Source: Myxococcales bacterium (GTDB lineage: Bacteria; Myxococcota; Myxococcia; Myxococcales; JAJYLH01). Taken from it: DNA of 64,000 bases. The notes beneath the pieces were generated by a model. That model was not told the origin of the DNA, did not search any database, and was given only the letters and a program-made list of their open reading frames with translations. Numbering within the stretch: the first letter of the stretch is position 1; every line of letters begins with the position of its first letter. The stretch spans positions 95,412 to 159,411 of the forward strand of contig JAJYLH010000006.1 in NCBI GenBank assembly GCA_021787845.1. The letters run 5' to 3'. Below are positions 1-8,049 of this stretch, in pieces. Made by a program: the position numbers and the translations under genes.

Positions 1-1451
1 ACCAGCGCGTCAGCGGCGCGATCGAAGAAGGCGTCGGCCGGCACGGTCGGATGGTCGAGGCCGTCGATCTGGATCGCGAAGACGAGCCGCGGATGCCGGT
101 GATCGTTCGGCCGAACCGTGACGCCTGCCCAGGCGTGGACGCCGGTCATGCTCCCCGTCTTCGCGTGAACGCGCCCCCTCGCTTCACCCTTCGGCGTCCG
201 GTGCGCGAGCGTCCCATCGACCCCCGAAATCGGCAGGCTCGCAAGGTAGGCGGCACCGTAGCTGCTTGCCAGCGACGCGCGCAGAACCTGGACCAGCGCC
301 GCCGGCGTCGCGAGGTCGTACCGAGACAGGCCGCTGCCGTCCACCTGCACGACCTCGCGGCCGCTAACGCCCAGCTTCTGCGCCGCCCCGTGCATCGTCT
401 CGCCCAGCGCGGCATAGCTCTCGGTGCCCGCCCGCATCTGCGTCAAGAAAAGCGCGAACCGCTCCGCGTAGAGGTTCAGCGACTCCTTGTTCGTCGCCTT
501 CACGAGCTCCGAAAGCGGCGGGCTCTCCAAGGTGATGAGCGGCTGCGCTACCGCCAGAGAGCTGGGGGCCTGCGGACCGACAATCGGCGGCCGATGGACG
601 ACGTGTGCCCGCGTCAGCGCCCGATCGAGATAGGCGGCGAATAGCGCCCGCGGGTCGTCGACCGCGACCGGCACCTCCGTCTCGCGCGGGCACCCCCGCG
701 CGGGCGTGCGCCACGTACACGCGATGCGCTCGCCTCCGAGCACGCGAAGGCAGTCGAGCGAGCTCTTCGTCGCCGACGGATCGAGCACCACGTCGGCGAC
801 CATCGCGGCGATCGGCGGATCCCACGCGACCGTCGGCGGCGCGTCGCAGCCGTGCCCGGGTCGGCTCAGGCGGAGGTCGACCACGTTTTCGCGAAAGACG
901 AACCGCGTCGGCGGCGCGCTGAAGTCTTCGGCGGCGTCGTCCCAGGCCCAGCCCGGCCCCAGCTCCGCGCGATCGTCCGCCGAAATGGCGAGCCGTACCG
1001 CTCCCGCCCAGGTCCGAATGCCGCGCGCGGCCAGCGCCTGCGCCACCCGGTCGCAGGTCGCCTCCGGCGCAGTCTCCGGCCACCGCCACGAACCGAACGA
1101 CGGATCGCCGGACGCCGCGATCACCAGGTCGCCGTCGAAGACGCCCCCCGAGACCGGTCCTGTGAGGCTAAACGCCGTTCGGAACCGGTAGTCCGGACCC
1201 AGCGCCGCGAGGATCGCCGAGGTCGTCAAGAGCTTCAGCGTCGACGCCGGAATCAACCGTTCGTGCGCCCGGTGGGCATAGACCACGCGCCCGGTCGCGG
1301 CGTCGACGACGAGCACTCCGATAGCGCTGCCGTCGTGCTCGGTCGCCCCCACCAGCCGGTCCAGCCGCTCATCGAGCGTCGCCCGCCGAGGGCGGAGAAA
1401 GACACAGCCGGCGGCGAGGAGGGCGATCGCGACGACGAGAAGACGACGCAT
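1..1451 (-). CDS. dacB: D-alanyl-D-alanine carboxypeptidase/endopeptidase, PBP4 (S13) family, 3' end outside the window
   Basis: Serine penicillin-binding protein of the PBP4 type, which trims or cuts peptidoglycan cross-bridges in the periplasm. Translating the minus strand from the ATG at 1451 gives a lipoprotein-type signal (MRRLLVVAIALLAAGC, lipobox LAAGC), then the three active-site motifs of the family in order. These are SxxK as ASTLKLL with Ser70 and Lys73, SxN as ESLNLYAE, and KTG as AKTGSMTG close to the window edge; DGSGLSR lies between the last two. No stop is met before base 1, so at least 483 residues are present and only the extreme C terminus is missing, which fits the usual length of about 480-500. 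A lipid anchor would hold it at a membrane instead of leaving it soluble. The neighbouring GH1 gene is divergent and separated by a repeat-bearing spacer. Confidence 0.9.
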   Translation of the reverse strand, partial: MRRLLVVAIALLAAGCVFLRPRRATLDERLDRLVGATEHDGSAIGVLVVDAATGRVVYAHRAHERLIPASTLKLLTTSAILAALGPDYRFRTAFSLTGPVSGGVFDGDLVIAASGDPSFGSWRWPETAPEATCDRVAQALAARGIRTWAGAVRLAISADDRAELGPGWAWDDAAEDFSAPPTRFVFRENVVDLRLSRPGHGCDAPPTVAWDPPIAAMVADVVLDPSATKSSLDCLRVLGGERIACTWRTPARGCPRETEVPVAVDDPRALFAAYLDRALTRAHVVHRPPIVGPQAPSSLAVAQPLITLESPPLSELVKATNKESLNLYAERFALFLTQMRAGTESYAALGETMHGAAQKLGVSGREVVQVDGSGLSRYDLATPAALVQVLRASLASSYGAAYLASLPISGVDGTLAHRTPKGEARGRVHAKTGSMTGVHAWAGVTVRPNDHRHPRLVFAIQIDGLDHPTVPADAFFDRAADAL

Positions 1452-1985
1452 CCGATGGCCGACCCGATTGTCGCGCATCCCCGCCGCCCATCGAAGGTCG
1501 CACGCGAGAAGCGAACCGAACACCTCGGCCTGCATCCCACGCTGCTCCTGTCGACAGAATCTGTGCCCAAGCGAAGAACCGTTCATCCCGATCGTCGTCG
1601 GAGAGACGAGCGGTTCCTCGCGGCGGCGGCGCCCCTCGACTGCGCTCGGCACGAGCGGAAGCCGCCGATGCGGCCTGTCCTGGACCGCAATGATTACACG
1701 CATAGAGTTGCCGTCCTTCGCTGTGCTCCGCACCGACGGATGCCCGCTTCGCCGCGACGGCCGACACCCAACGGCGCCGGGCGTCCGAACGGGTTCTCGC
1801 CCAGAGGCTCGGCACCACCAGTCCTCAGCAGCGCGACGAGTCGAAGTCGGCGCGAAACCGGAGCCCGCCTCCAGCGGACGATGCCTCGGGCCGGTGGGCG
1901 ACCGCCCGGCGCCGCCGAGGCAGCGCTTCGACTCCCTCGCCCTTCCGGCGCCGTCGGCCGGCGGCTCATGCGAAAGTGCGGCGCG
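1452..1985. other. Non-coding spacer with REP-like palindromes
   Basis: No convincing gene. It lies between divergent dacB and the GH1 gene. It holds a short palindrome ACAGAATCTGT (about 1554-1564), also found twice as the termini of the inverted-repeat element near 60.1-60.3 kb. A degenerate inverted pair follows at about 1574-1618 (GAACCGTTC facing GAGCGGTTC), then at about 1634-1660 a sequence of the type CTCGACTGCGCTCGGCACGA. The dacB promoter must lie at the left end; GACAAT, about 15 nt before its ATG on the minus strand, is a possible -10. Confidence 0.45.
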
Positions 1986-3530
1986 ATGTTCCGCCCGCCT
2001 TCCGCCGCCGAGGTGCGCGAGCTCGTCTCCGGCCTCGAGCTCCCCGAGCGCTTCTTCATCGGAACCGCCACCAGCGGCTACCAGTGCGAGGGGGGGTACA
2101 ACAGCGGTGACGGTCCCCGAAACAACTGGGCGGAATGGGAGCCGCTCCCCGGACGCGAACGCACCGGCTCCACCACGCGCTTCTTCGATTTCCCCGAGCG
2201 CGACCTGGACCTCGCCCGAGGCCTCGGCCTGAACGCGCACCGGCTGACCCTCGAGTGGGCGCGGCTCGTTCCCGTCCGCGTCCGCATGAAGCTAGCGGCA
2301 CCGCCGCCGTGGGACGACGCCGCTCTCACCCGGTACGTCGACATCCTCGCCGGCTGCCGCCAGCGCGGGCTCGAGCCGATCGTCTCCCTCCACCACTTCA
2401 CGCACCCCTACTGGCTGGGGCTCGACCCCTGGCTCTCCGACGAGGGGCAAGAGCACTTCTGCTCCCATGTCGAGACGCTCGTCGCGCGCATCAACGAGCG
2501 GCTGCTCGCCCGAGGCCACGATCCCATCCGCCTTTGGCTGACCGTCAACGAACCGAACGTTCTCGCGCCGGGCACCTACCTCGCACGATGGATGCCGTCC
2601 GCCTACTCGCTCGACCTGCGCGCGCCCAGCCGGCTGGTTCGGGCTCTCGACGGCCTCTACACCGCCCACGTCCTCGCGTATGGCATCCTGCACCGCTGGT
2701 ACGAAGCGAGAGGGCTTAAGCCCCCGAGCGTCAGCTTCAACAACTTCGCCGTCGACTTCTACGAGGGCGACCGGCTCTTCGTCGACCTCATCCTCTCGCG
2801 CTCGCGCGGGCTGCGCTTCGGCGGCCACTCGCTGCGCGCCGACCTCGTCGACCGCGCGCGCGCACACGCGGCGCTGCTCTCGCCGCTCGACGAGGAGGCC
2901 CACGCCGCCTCCCCGGAACGATGGCTCGTCGCCCGCACGGTGCGCCGGCTCGGACCGCGCCTGATGCATCCGGGCCGCTTCCCCCGCCTGCGGCGCGCCG
3001 TCGAAGAGAGCGACTACCTGCGCCCGCTCGATTTCGTCGCCTTCGACTACTACGACGCCTCGCTCGCGAACCAGGTGAAGTTCGCCGCTTCCACCTACGA
3101 GCCCTGGGAGTGGTGCGCCTCACCGGAAGGGCTAGAGCTCCTCCTGCGAGCGAACGCGACCGACTCGCTGCCGGTCTTCGTCGCCGAGAACGGGATGGCG
3201 ACCCGCCGGCCCGTCGGCGCTCCCCCGCAGCCCCGGGTGGACGGCATCCGCCGCGACGACTTCGTCCGCGCCCACCTCTTCCACCTGCTCTCGGCCATCA
3301 AGCAGGGGGTCGACGTGATGGGCTACCTGCACTGGTCGTTGACCGACAACTACGAATGGGGCCGGTTCTCGCCCCGGTTCGGGCTCCATGCGGTCGACTT
3401 CCAGGACCCCGCCCGCCATCGAGACGCGCTGGACGCCTCGGGCGTAAACGCGGCCTCGGCCTACGGGAGAATCGCGCGAGCGATCGTCCTGCGCGACAAG
3501 GAAGCGCTGGCCGTCGCGCTCGCCGGTTGA
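1986..3530 (+). CDS. Glycoside hydrolase family 1 (beta-glucosidase-like)
   Basis: Retaining beta-glycosidase of family GH1, predicted to cleave terminal beta-linked sugars. The acid/base motif TVNEPN (Glu about residue 189) and the nucleophile motif VAENG (Glu about residue 401) are both present with family spacing. So are the N-terminal signature FIGTATSGYQCEGG and the C-terminal GYLHWSLTDNYEW. I chose ATG 1986 (MFRPPSAAEVREL); another in-frame ATG at 1968 would add six residues, and anything further upstream is non-coding in character. At 514 residues it is somewhat longer than the usual 450, with an extended region around residues 240-330. There is no signal peptide, so it is probably cytoplasmic. 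The true substrate cannot be read from sequence. Confidence 0.88.
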   Translation: MFRPPSAAEVRELVSGLELPERFFIGTATSGYQCEGGYNSGDGPRNNWAEWEPLPGRERTGSTTRFFDFPERDLDLARGLGLNAHRLTLEWARLVPVRVRMKLAAPPPWDDAALTRYVDILAGCRQRGLEPIVSLHHFTHPYWLGLDPWLSDEGQEHFCSHVETLVARINERLLARGHDPIRLWLTVNEPNVLAPGTYLARWMPSAYSLDLRAPSRLVRALDGLYTAHVLAYGILHRWYEARGLKPPSVSFNNFAVDFYEGDRLFVDLILSRSRGLRFGGHSLRADLVDRARAHAALLSPLDEEAHAASPERWLVARTVRRLGPRLMHPGRFPRLRRAVEESDYLRPLDFVAFDYYDASLANQVKFAASTYEPWEWCASPEGLELLLRANATDSLPVFVAENGMATRRPVGAPPQPRVDGIRRDDFVRAHLFHLLSAIKQGVDVMGYLHWSLTDNYEWGRFSPRFGLHAVDFQDPARHRDALDASGVNAASAYGRIARAIVLRDKEALAVALAG

Positions 3531-3552
3531 AGGGAGCAGGAGCGCTGCCGGG

Positions 3553-3945
3553 CTAATCGATCCGGCACGTGGAGAGGTCGGCGGTGACCTTCTTCATGCT
3601 TCCCTGCTCGATGACCACGTTCGACACGACCGCGCTGCACTTGATCGCGTTGCCTTGCCAGACCTGGACGGTGATGGCGCACTCGTAGTGCTTGGTCTGG
3701 TCCGCGTAGACGTAGACGACGTAGGGCGTCGGGGTCAACCGCGAGATCGGGTACGGGTCGCCGACCGGGTTGATGCCCCCATCCGCCTGGACCTTGACGT
3801 AGAGGCTGTCGAAGTTCGTCCCCGGCACCGCGCTCGGCGGCATCTGAATCACGACTTCCAACCCGGTGTGCCCGCCGCATCCGGGAAGCAGGAGCGCTCC
3901 CGCGAGGACGGCGAGCGCGGCCAAGCGAAGGGGGGTTGGGCGCAT
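3553..3945 (-). CDS. Small predicted lipoprotein, unknown function
   Basis: 130 residues beginning MRPTPLRLAALAVLAGALLL and followed at once by PGCGG. That is a signal peptide with lipobox LPGC, so a lipid-anchored envelope protein is predicted. The mature part is beta-rich, with paired cysteines near KHYECAITV, AIKCSAVV and the C-terminal STCRID. I recognise no domain. It starts 8 bases after the stop of the larger exported protein upstream on the minus strand (3954-4961), so the two are almost certainly co-transcribed and may act together. Start chosen at ATG 3945 because the signal peptide begins there. Confidence 0.7.
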   Translation of the reverse strand: MRPTPLRLAALAVLAGALLLPGCGGHTGLEVVIQMPPSAVPGTNFDSLYVKVQADGGINPVGDPYPISRLTPTPYVVYVYADQTKHYECAITVQVWQGNAIKCSAVVSNVVIEQGSMKKVTADLSTCRID

Positions 3946-3953
3946 GGGGCTCC

Positions 3954-4961
3954 TCACGGCAGGTTCAGGACGCCGATGTGCGGGTCGAGCGGCTTCGGCT
4001 GCGCGGCGATGACGATGGCGGTCACCACTCCGGCCACCACCACCGCGCCGCCGGTGATGGTGTACCAGCGCCGCCACCAGGGCGTCCCCGCGCTCACCCT
4101 GGGCAGCGGCGGCGGTGCCGGGGGGCGACTGTGGATCTCCAGTGCGGCGAGGTTCAGGTTCTTCGTCGCCTGCGAGGTGATTCGCAGCGTTCTGGGCGAG
4201 CTCGCATCGCCGTTCGAGTCGAGGGTCTTGCCGCTCGCGTCCTCGGCGGAGACGAAGTAGTCGACCACGTAGTCGTCCGTCACCCCCGGCGGGGCGAGCA
4301 GGGTCGGGTCGTCGATGTACGCCGTCCAGCGGCCGTCCTGCCCGGCTTGCATCGGCTCGGTCGTCCAGCCTCCGGTGTCGTGGCCCTTCAAGTGGAGCGA
4401 GAGGGACGCCACCTGGCCTTTCGGGTCGCGCGCGCGGGCCCGGATGCGCACCGGCAGACCAGGAGGGCTCATGTCGGGCGCGTCGACCAGGACCAGCGCG
4501 TGCTCGCTCTTCAAGTCGCTCAGGAGCTCCTGCACCGGGTCGGACGCGTTCTCGTAGAGCGCGGCGTCCGGGTCGCGGTGGAGGACGTAGAGCATCAGCT
4601 TGCGCGCGGCGGCCTTGTCCGGATGGCGCTTCATCAAGAGCGCCTCCGAACGAACCGCCGCGATCTCGGTGACGGTCCGGTCGGTGTTGCCGGGGAGGCT
4701 TTCGGCGACGTCGAGCTGCCGGAGCGCCGCCTCCGCGCGTCCGAGCGCCAACAGCCGCTTGGCAGACTCGAGATCCTGGTTCTTCGGCGGCGCCGCCGGT
4801 GCCGCGGGCGCGGAAGCCTGGGGGACGGCAGCGGTCTTGCCAGGAGCCGGCGCTGTCGGGGGCCCGCTGGGCTTCGCCCCCTCGGCACGAGCGGCGGACC
4901 CGAGGGCGACCGCGAGCACGAGCGGGAGAACGGCCGGCAGACCCCAGGGCTGGCGCTTCAT
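3954..4961 (-). CDS. Exported protein with N-terminal helical repeats and C-terminal membrane segment
   Basis: About 335 residues. Signal peptide MKRQPWGLPAVLPLVLAVAL ending near SAARA, then an Ala/Pro-rich linker. An alpha-helical TPR-like segment of about 90 residues follows (SAKRLLALGRAEAALRQLD and similar). A beta-sandwich-like segment comes next (SLSLHLKGHDTGGWTTEPMQ, later DYVVDYFVSAEDASG), and one hydrophobic helix lies near the C terminus (ITGGAVVVAGVVTAIVIAA). This combination, helical repeats then an Ig-like part then one membrane helix, is common in exported myxobacterial proteins of unknown function. ATG 4961 is preferred because the signal peptide starts there; ATG 4976 would add five residues. 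First gene of a two-gene operon with the lipoprotein at 3553-3945. Confidence 0.7.
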   Translation of the reverse strand: MKRQPWGLPAVLPLVLAVALGSAARAEGAKPSGPPTAPAPGKTAAVPQASAPAAPAAPPKNQDLESAKRLLALGRAEAALRQLDVAESLPGNTDRTVTEIAAVRSEALLMKRHPDKAAARKLMLYVLHRDPDAALYENASDPVQELLSDLKSEHALVLVDAPDMSPPGLPVRIRARARDPKGQVASLSLHLKGHDTGGWTTEPMQAGQDGRWTAYIDDPTLLAPPGVTDDYVVDYFVSAEDASGKTLDSNGDASSPRTLRITSQATKNLNLAALEIHSRPPAPPPLPRVSAGTPWWRRWYTITGGAVVVAGVVTAIVIAAQPKPLDPHIGVLNLP

Positions 4962-5194
4962 GGCGGGGCGCATCATGCCTTTGGGCCCGCACCGATGGCA
5001 ATCGGCGGGAACGGCTTGGCGGGTTCACCGCGCCAGTCCACCTGGGCAACGCCGCTCATCCCGAGCGGTCGGGAGCTCGAGCCAGGCGCGATCAACCGGA
5101 CAACCAGGCCGGCTCTCTGATGCGCCCTTTTTTCAGGCAGGCTGGCGGTCGCCGGACGGTGGGATCTCGTTCCGGCGGGGCGGGCGCGTGCTCG

Positions 5195-5665
5195 TCACGA
5201 GCGCGAGCGGGAGGGCTTCTTCGCTTTCAGCGCCCGGACGATGCCTTCGCGCCGGGGGTTCGGCTGGGCGGCGGCAACGGGCGGCACCGCCACCTGCGCG
5301 TGCGGGTCGGGACGCACCTGCGTCTGCCGTTCGCGCCACTGGCGCAGGAGCTCCAGCTCCAGCGAGAGCAGCTTCTCCCGCGAGTCCGGGTGGTCCTGGC
5401 CCACCCGCTCGAGCACGACCGGGCGCGGTACCATCGCGCCGCTGCGCATGCGCAGGACCTTCTCCTCGTCGGCTGCCAGCTCGGGCGTCGCGCGGGCGAG
5501 CGCCCGGCGAACCGCCGCGTTCGACAGCGTCCGGCTCTGGGCGCGGGACTCGACCGTTTCGTGGCCGGGCTTCTTGGGCATGGACCGTCGCTCCTCGATG
5601 GCGGGCGGCCGCTCCAAAGCCGGCCTGGCCTTCCACCCGCCGGCCGGGCGCCCTCGCTTCGCCAC
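5195..5665 (-). CDS. Conserved-looking hypothetical protein, basic, helical
   Basis: 156 residues with no signal peptide or membrane helix. The core from an internal ATG at about 5581 (MPKKPGHETVESRAQSRT) is charged and helical. It contains an ADEEKVLRMRSGA segment and a Leu-rich helix (KLLSLELELLRQWRER), ending in a basic Pro/Arg-rich tail. The annotated start at 5665 gives an Arg/Pro-rich extension of 28 residues that may be spurious. Codon usage and the even amino-acid composition of the core argue for a real gene. I cannot assign a function. Neighbours on the same strand are separated by more than 200 bases on each side. Confidence 0.5.
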   Translation of the reverse strand: MAKRGRPAGGWKARPALERPPAIEERRSMPKKPGHETVESRAQSRTLSNAAVRRALARATPELAADEEKVLRMRSGAMVPRPVVLERVGQDHPDSREKLLSLELELLRQWRERQTQVRPDPHAQVAVPPVAAAQPNPRREGIVRALKAKKPSRSRS

Positions 5666-5868
5666 GAGCTGCCCGGCTCGTTCGTCACTCTACCGACTTC
5701 CCGTCGGCCCGCAATTTTTCGGCCACGCTTGGGCCATCGGGCAGACCAGAAGCACAGGCATGCTAGCGGCGAGCGATCGGCGGTCAACTTTTCGGCGGGA
5801 TGCCCAGCGCTCTCGCCTCTCAGCGCGGGCCTGACGCCCGCAACCCGAACCGCAGTGGTCGACCGCTT

Positions 5869-5902
5869 CAGACCGATCGGTCGGATCGGTCCGATCGGTC
5901 TG
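5869..5902. repeat. 9-bp-unit GATCGG palindromic repeat, locus A
   Basis: A 34-bp near-perfect palindrome with 12-bp arms (CAGACCGATCGG facing CCGATCGGTCTG) around TCGGATCGGT. It is built from the same GACCGATC-type unit seen at 9.2, 40.85, 56.1 and 61.3 kb. It lies in the 358-bp gene-free stretch 5666-6023, which otherwise holds only the REPIN-like pair beside it and a short GCGGGC/GCCCGC hairpin near 5826-5843. Confidence 0.7.
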
Positions 5903-5916
5903 ATCGACGAGCGCGC

Positions 5917-5987
5917 CGATGGGTGAAGCGAGCGGAGCTCATCGGCGAGCGCCGCGACGATGGGTTTCGCCCTCGCGCCACCCATCC
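5917..5987. repeat. REPIN-like inverted doublet
   Basis: Two diverged copies of one unit in inverted orientation, 13 bases apart. The left copy is 5917-5944, starting CGATGGGTGAAGCG and ending CTCATCG. The right copy, 5958-5987, reads on the minus strand GGATGGGTGGCGCG ... AACCCATCG. The same unit occurs at 51359-51389 as a single copy and at 61740-61820 as another inverted doublet. Short inverted doublets of this kind are typical of REPINs; no transposase (RAYT) gene is in the window. Confidence 0.7.
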
Positions 5988-6023
5988 CGCGAGTTGGCGC
6001 GGCGCGTGCCTTTCGCGGCTGGC

Positions 6024-7046
6024 TCAGGGTCCGGGAGGGGTGCCGATGCCCGGCGGTGCTGCCGTTCCCCCGTCCGGGTTCGCCGTCCCGATTCCGAGAA
6101 ACCAGAGGGGGTCGTTCGGCGTCTGCGGCAACTTCTCCGCGACGATCTTCGCCGGCGGCTCGACATGGATCGTCCGATCGAGCGCGACCGAGAAGGTCAG
6201 GTCGTAGGTCAGCGTCGCCGTCGGCTCGGCCGGGAGGCCGGGAACCGAAAAGGTCGCGTGCGCACTCGCCGCGAGGACCACGCCGGTCGCCCGGTCGACT
6301 TCGATTTCGCCGGTGGCGCTCTCCGGCACCCGGTGCTGTTCGAATCGCAGCCGGCGAGCGGTGTCCGGGTCCGGTCCCGGATGGTCGGCGCCGTCCGGCG
6401 AGCGCCACTTGCCGTACACCACCGGCGGCAGGCCGGCGCGCCCCTCCGGGGACCCCCAGGGCTTGCCCAGCTCGAGGGCGAATCGCGCGACCGGCCGCCC
6501 GTCGTGGCTCCCGTCGCCCAGCGGCGACAGGTGCAGCCGCCCGTCGCACAGCTCGTCGAGGGTCGAGAGCGCTGCCGTGGAGCGATTTCGCCAGACGTCG
6601 CGCGCCGCCTGGTCCAGCCGACGAGCGTGGAACGGTCCGTAGCGGCTCTTCGCGTAGGCCTTCCCGCCGACGAAGACGACTTCCAGCCCCGCGTCCTGGT
6701 CGTTGGTCTCGATCGCGCGAAAGGCGCCGGTCGCGTCGGCGAACAGCTCGTCCCGCTCGCTCAAGGAGACGGTCTTCCCCGGCCGCGTCCAGGTGAAGCC
6801 GAGGCGGGTGACGGCGTGTTGCGGGCCGGCCCGGCGGATCGCCTCCAGCCGATCCATCCGCACGATGTGCCGGAAGACGGCGTGGTTCGTCGGCGCCTCG
6901 GCGACCGGAATCCTCTTGCGGGCGCGCAGAACGTCCGGCGGCGGGCCCTGTGGCGAGAAGATGCGCTTTCCCGCCTCCTCGTTGACGCGGCTCGTGCACC
7001 CGACGGCGATGGCAGCAAGAAGGAGAACGAGTCGGCTGGCGCGCAT
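6024..7046 (-). CDS. Predicted lipoprotein, unknown function
   Basis: 340 residues starting MRASRLVLLLAAIAVGCTSR, a clear lipoprotein signal with lipobox AVGC. The mature protein has a helical N-terminal half rich in Arg and Asp and a beta-rich C-terminal half. The latter contains GEIEVDRATGVVLAASAHAT and TATLTYDLTFSVALDRT, resembling proteins that bind or carry hydrophobic ligands, but I do not recognise the family. It ends in a Gly/Pro-rich tail. ATG 7046 is chosen because translation further upstream gives only Arg/Gly-rich sequence and the signal peptide begins exactly here. It follows the methyltransferase gene on the same strand after 109 bases, so co-transcription is possible. Confidence 0.7.
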   Translation of the reverse strand: MRASRLVLLLAAIAVGCTSRVNEEAGKRIFSPQGPPPDVLRARKRIPVAEAPTNHAVFRHIVRMDRLEAIRRAGPQHAVTRLGFTWTRPGKTVSLSERDELFADATGAFRAIETNDQDAGLEVVFVGGKAYAKSRYGPFHARRLDQAARDVWRNRSTAALSTLDELCDGRLHLSPLGDGSHDGRPVARFALELGKPWGSPEGRAGLPPVVYGKWRSPDGADHPGPDPDTARRLRFEQHRVPESATGEIEVDRATGVVLAASAHATFSVPGLPAEPTATLTYDLTFSVALDRTIHVEPPAKIVAEKLPQTPNDPLWFLGIGTANPDGGTAAPPGIGTPPGP

Positions 7047-7155
7047 GCGGCGGGTGAACCTATCCGTCCAGCCCCGGAAAGCAAAGGGCCCGCGCGGCAC
7101 GGCGTAACGACCCGACGGAGAGCCGGCCGGCCGGCCTCGTCGAGCCCCGCCCGAA

Positions 7156-7821
7156 TCAGCGCGTGGCGCGCAGGAGCACGCCACCCGAGAGCAGCTCGCG
7201 CACCAGCCACCGCCGCGCGAGATGCCGGTTCTCCAGGCGGTTCCAGAGCCCCCGGCGCTCGACGACGCGCAGCCCCGCACGCTCCAGGAGCTCCGCGACG
7301 TCCCGGGAGGTGAAGTAGTGCAGGTGCCCGCCGTCGACGCCGAAGTCGTCGCCGCTGGTGCGCGGGCCGCGGCCGGCGAGGGCGATCCGCGCGAGCTGCC
7401 GGATCGATCTCGCGTTCGGCGTCGTGACGACCGCCTGGCCGCCGGGCTGGAGCATCCGCGCGATCTCGCGCACGAGCCGCGCCGGGTCGACCAGGTGCTC
7501 GACCACGTCGAGGCAGAGAATCGCGTCGAAGTGCGCGTCGGGGTACGGGAGCGCTTCCGCTTCCAGGTCGACCCGGGCGACCCGGGTCCCCCGCGCGCGC
7601 GCCCGCTCCAGCGCGGCCTCGGTGCCGTCTACCCCGTGCACCTCGGCGAAATCTGGCGCGAGAAGCTCATGGCCGAGCCCCTGGCCGCAGCCGATGTCCA
7701 GGACGCGCCGGCCGGGCCGCAGACCCTCGACGGCAGCGCTGAACCTCAGAGGCACCGCTCTCGGGGGGATTTCGAGCTTCGAGCGCCACAGCTCGTCGTA
7801 GGTCCTGGCTTCCCGCGCCAT
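7156..7821 (-). CDS. SAM-dependent class I methyltransferase
   Basis: 221-residue Rossmann-fold methyltransferase. Motif I is VLDIGCGQG (SAM-binding glycine loop), followed by the acidic ribose-binding strand end VHGVDG and the motif IV region DAILCLDVVEHL. Later come LQPGGQAVVTTPN and a C-terminal HLHYFTSRDVAELLERAGL typical of UbiE/MetW-like small-molecule methylases. The substrate cannot be read. ATG 7821 fits the conserved N terminus; the longer reading begins with low-complexity Arg-rich sequence. A TATTCT box sits 6 bases before the ATG with no ribosome binding site, suggesting a leaderless transcript. It is divergent from the glycosyltransferase at 8050, and such pairs often act in surface polysaccharide or glycolipid work; that link is inference. 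Confidence 0.85.
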   Translation of the reverse strand: MAREARTYDELWRSKLEIPPRAVPLRFSAAVEGLRPGRRVLDIGCGQGLGHELLAPDFAEVHGVDGTEAALERARARGTRVARVDLEAEALPYPDAHFDAILCLDVVEHLVDPARLVREIARMLQPGGQAVVTTPNARSIRQLARIALAGRGPRTSGDDFGVDGGHLHYFTSRDVAELLERAGLRVVERRGLWNRLENRHLARRWLVRELLSGGVLLRATR

Positions 7822-7827
7822 GCGCGG

Positions 7828-7833
7828 AGAATA
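7828..7833 (-). promoter_or_regulatory. Possible leaderless -10 box before the methyltransferase
   Basis: On the minus strand TATTCT ends 6 nt before the ATG at 7821, with no Shine-Dalgarno between. Transcription starting at the usual distance would begin on or beside the ATG. The -35 region is not convincing. Confidence 0.4.
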
Positions 7834-8049
7834 GCCTGACCCCTGGTTCGTCGAGCGCGCGCGTCGCCGGCCCCGGCGAAGCCCAGCTTGTCGTCGAGGA
7901 TGCACCGGTCGGTCTTCGCCGCGCCCGGAGGAGTGTCGGGGCTAACCTCGCGGGCGGGCGGCGTGTCGCGGCTCGTCAGGGAGGCGCTTGACCCCGGCGC
8001 GGGAAAGAGACCACAACGGAGGTCCACGCCGGACGTCTCAGGGAGCTTG

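Noticed and set aside
852..1985. Long 5' extension of the GH1 gene
   Set aside because: Codes for Arg/Pro-rich nonsense, overlaps dacB on the other strand, and contains REP-like repeats.
3936..5120. Plus-strand frame of 394 codons over the exported-protein operon
   Set aside because: Arg-rich low-quality translation; the minus strand carries two signal-peptide genes in the same place.
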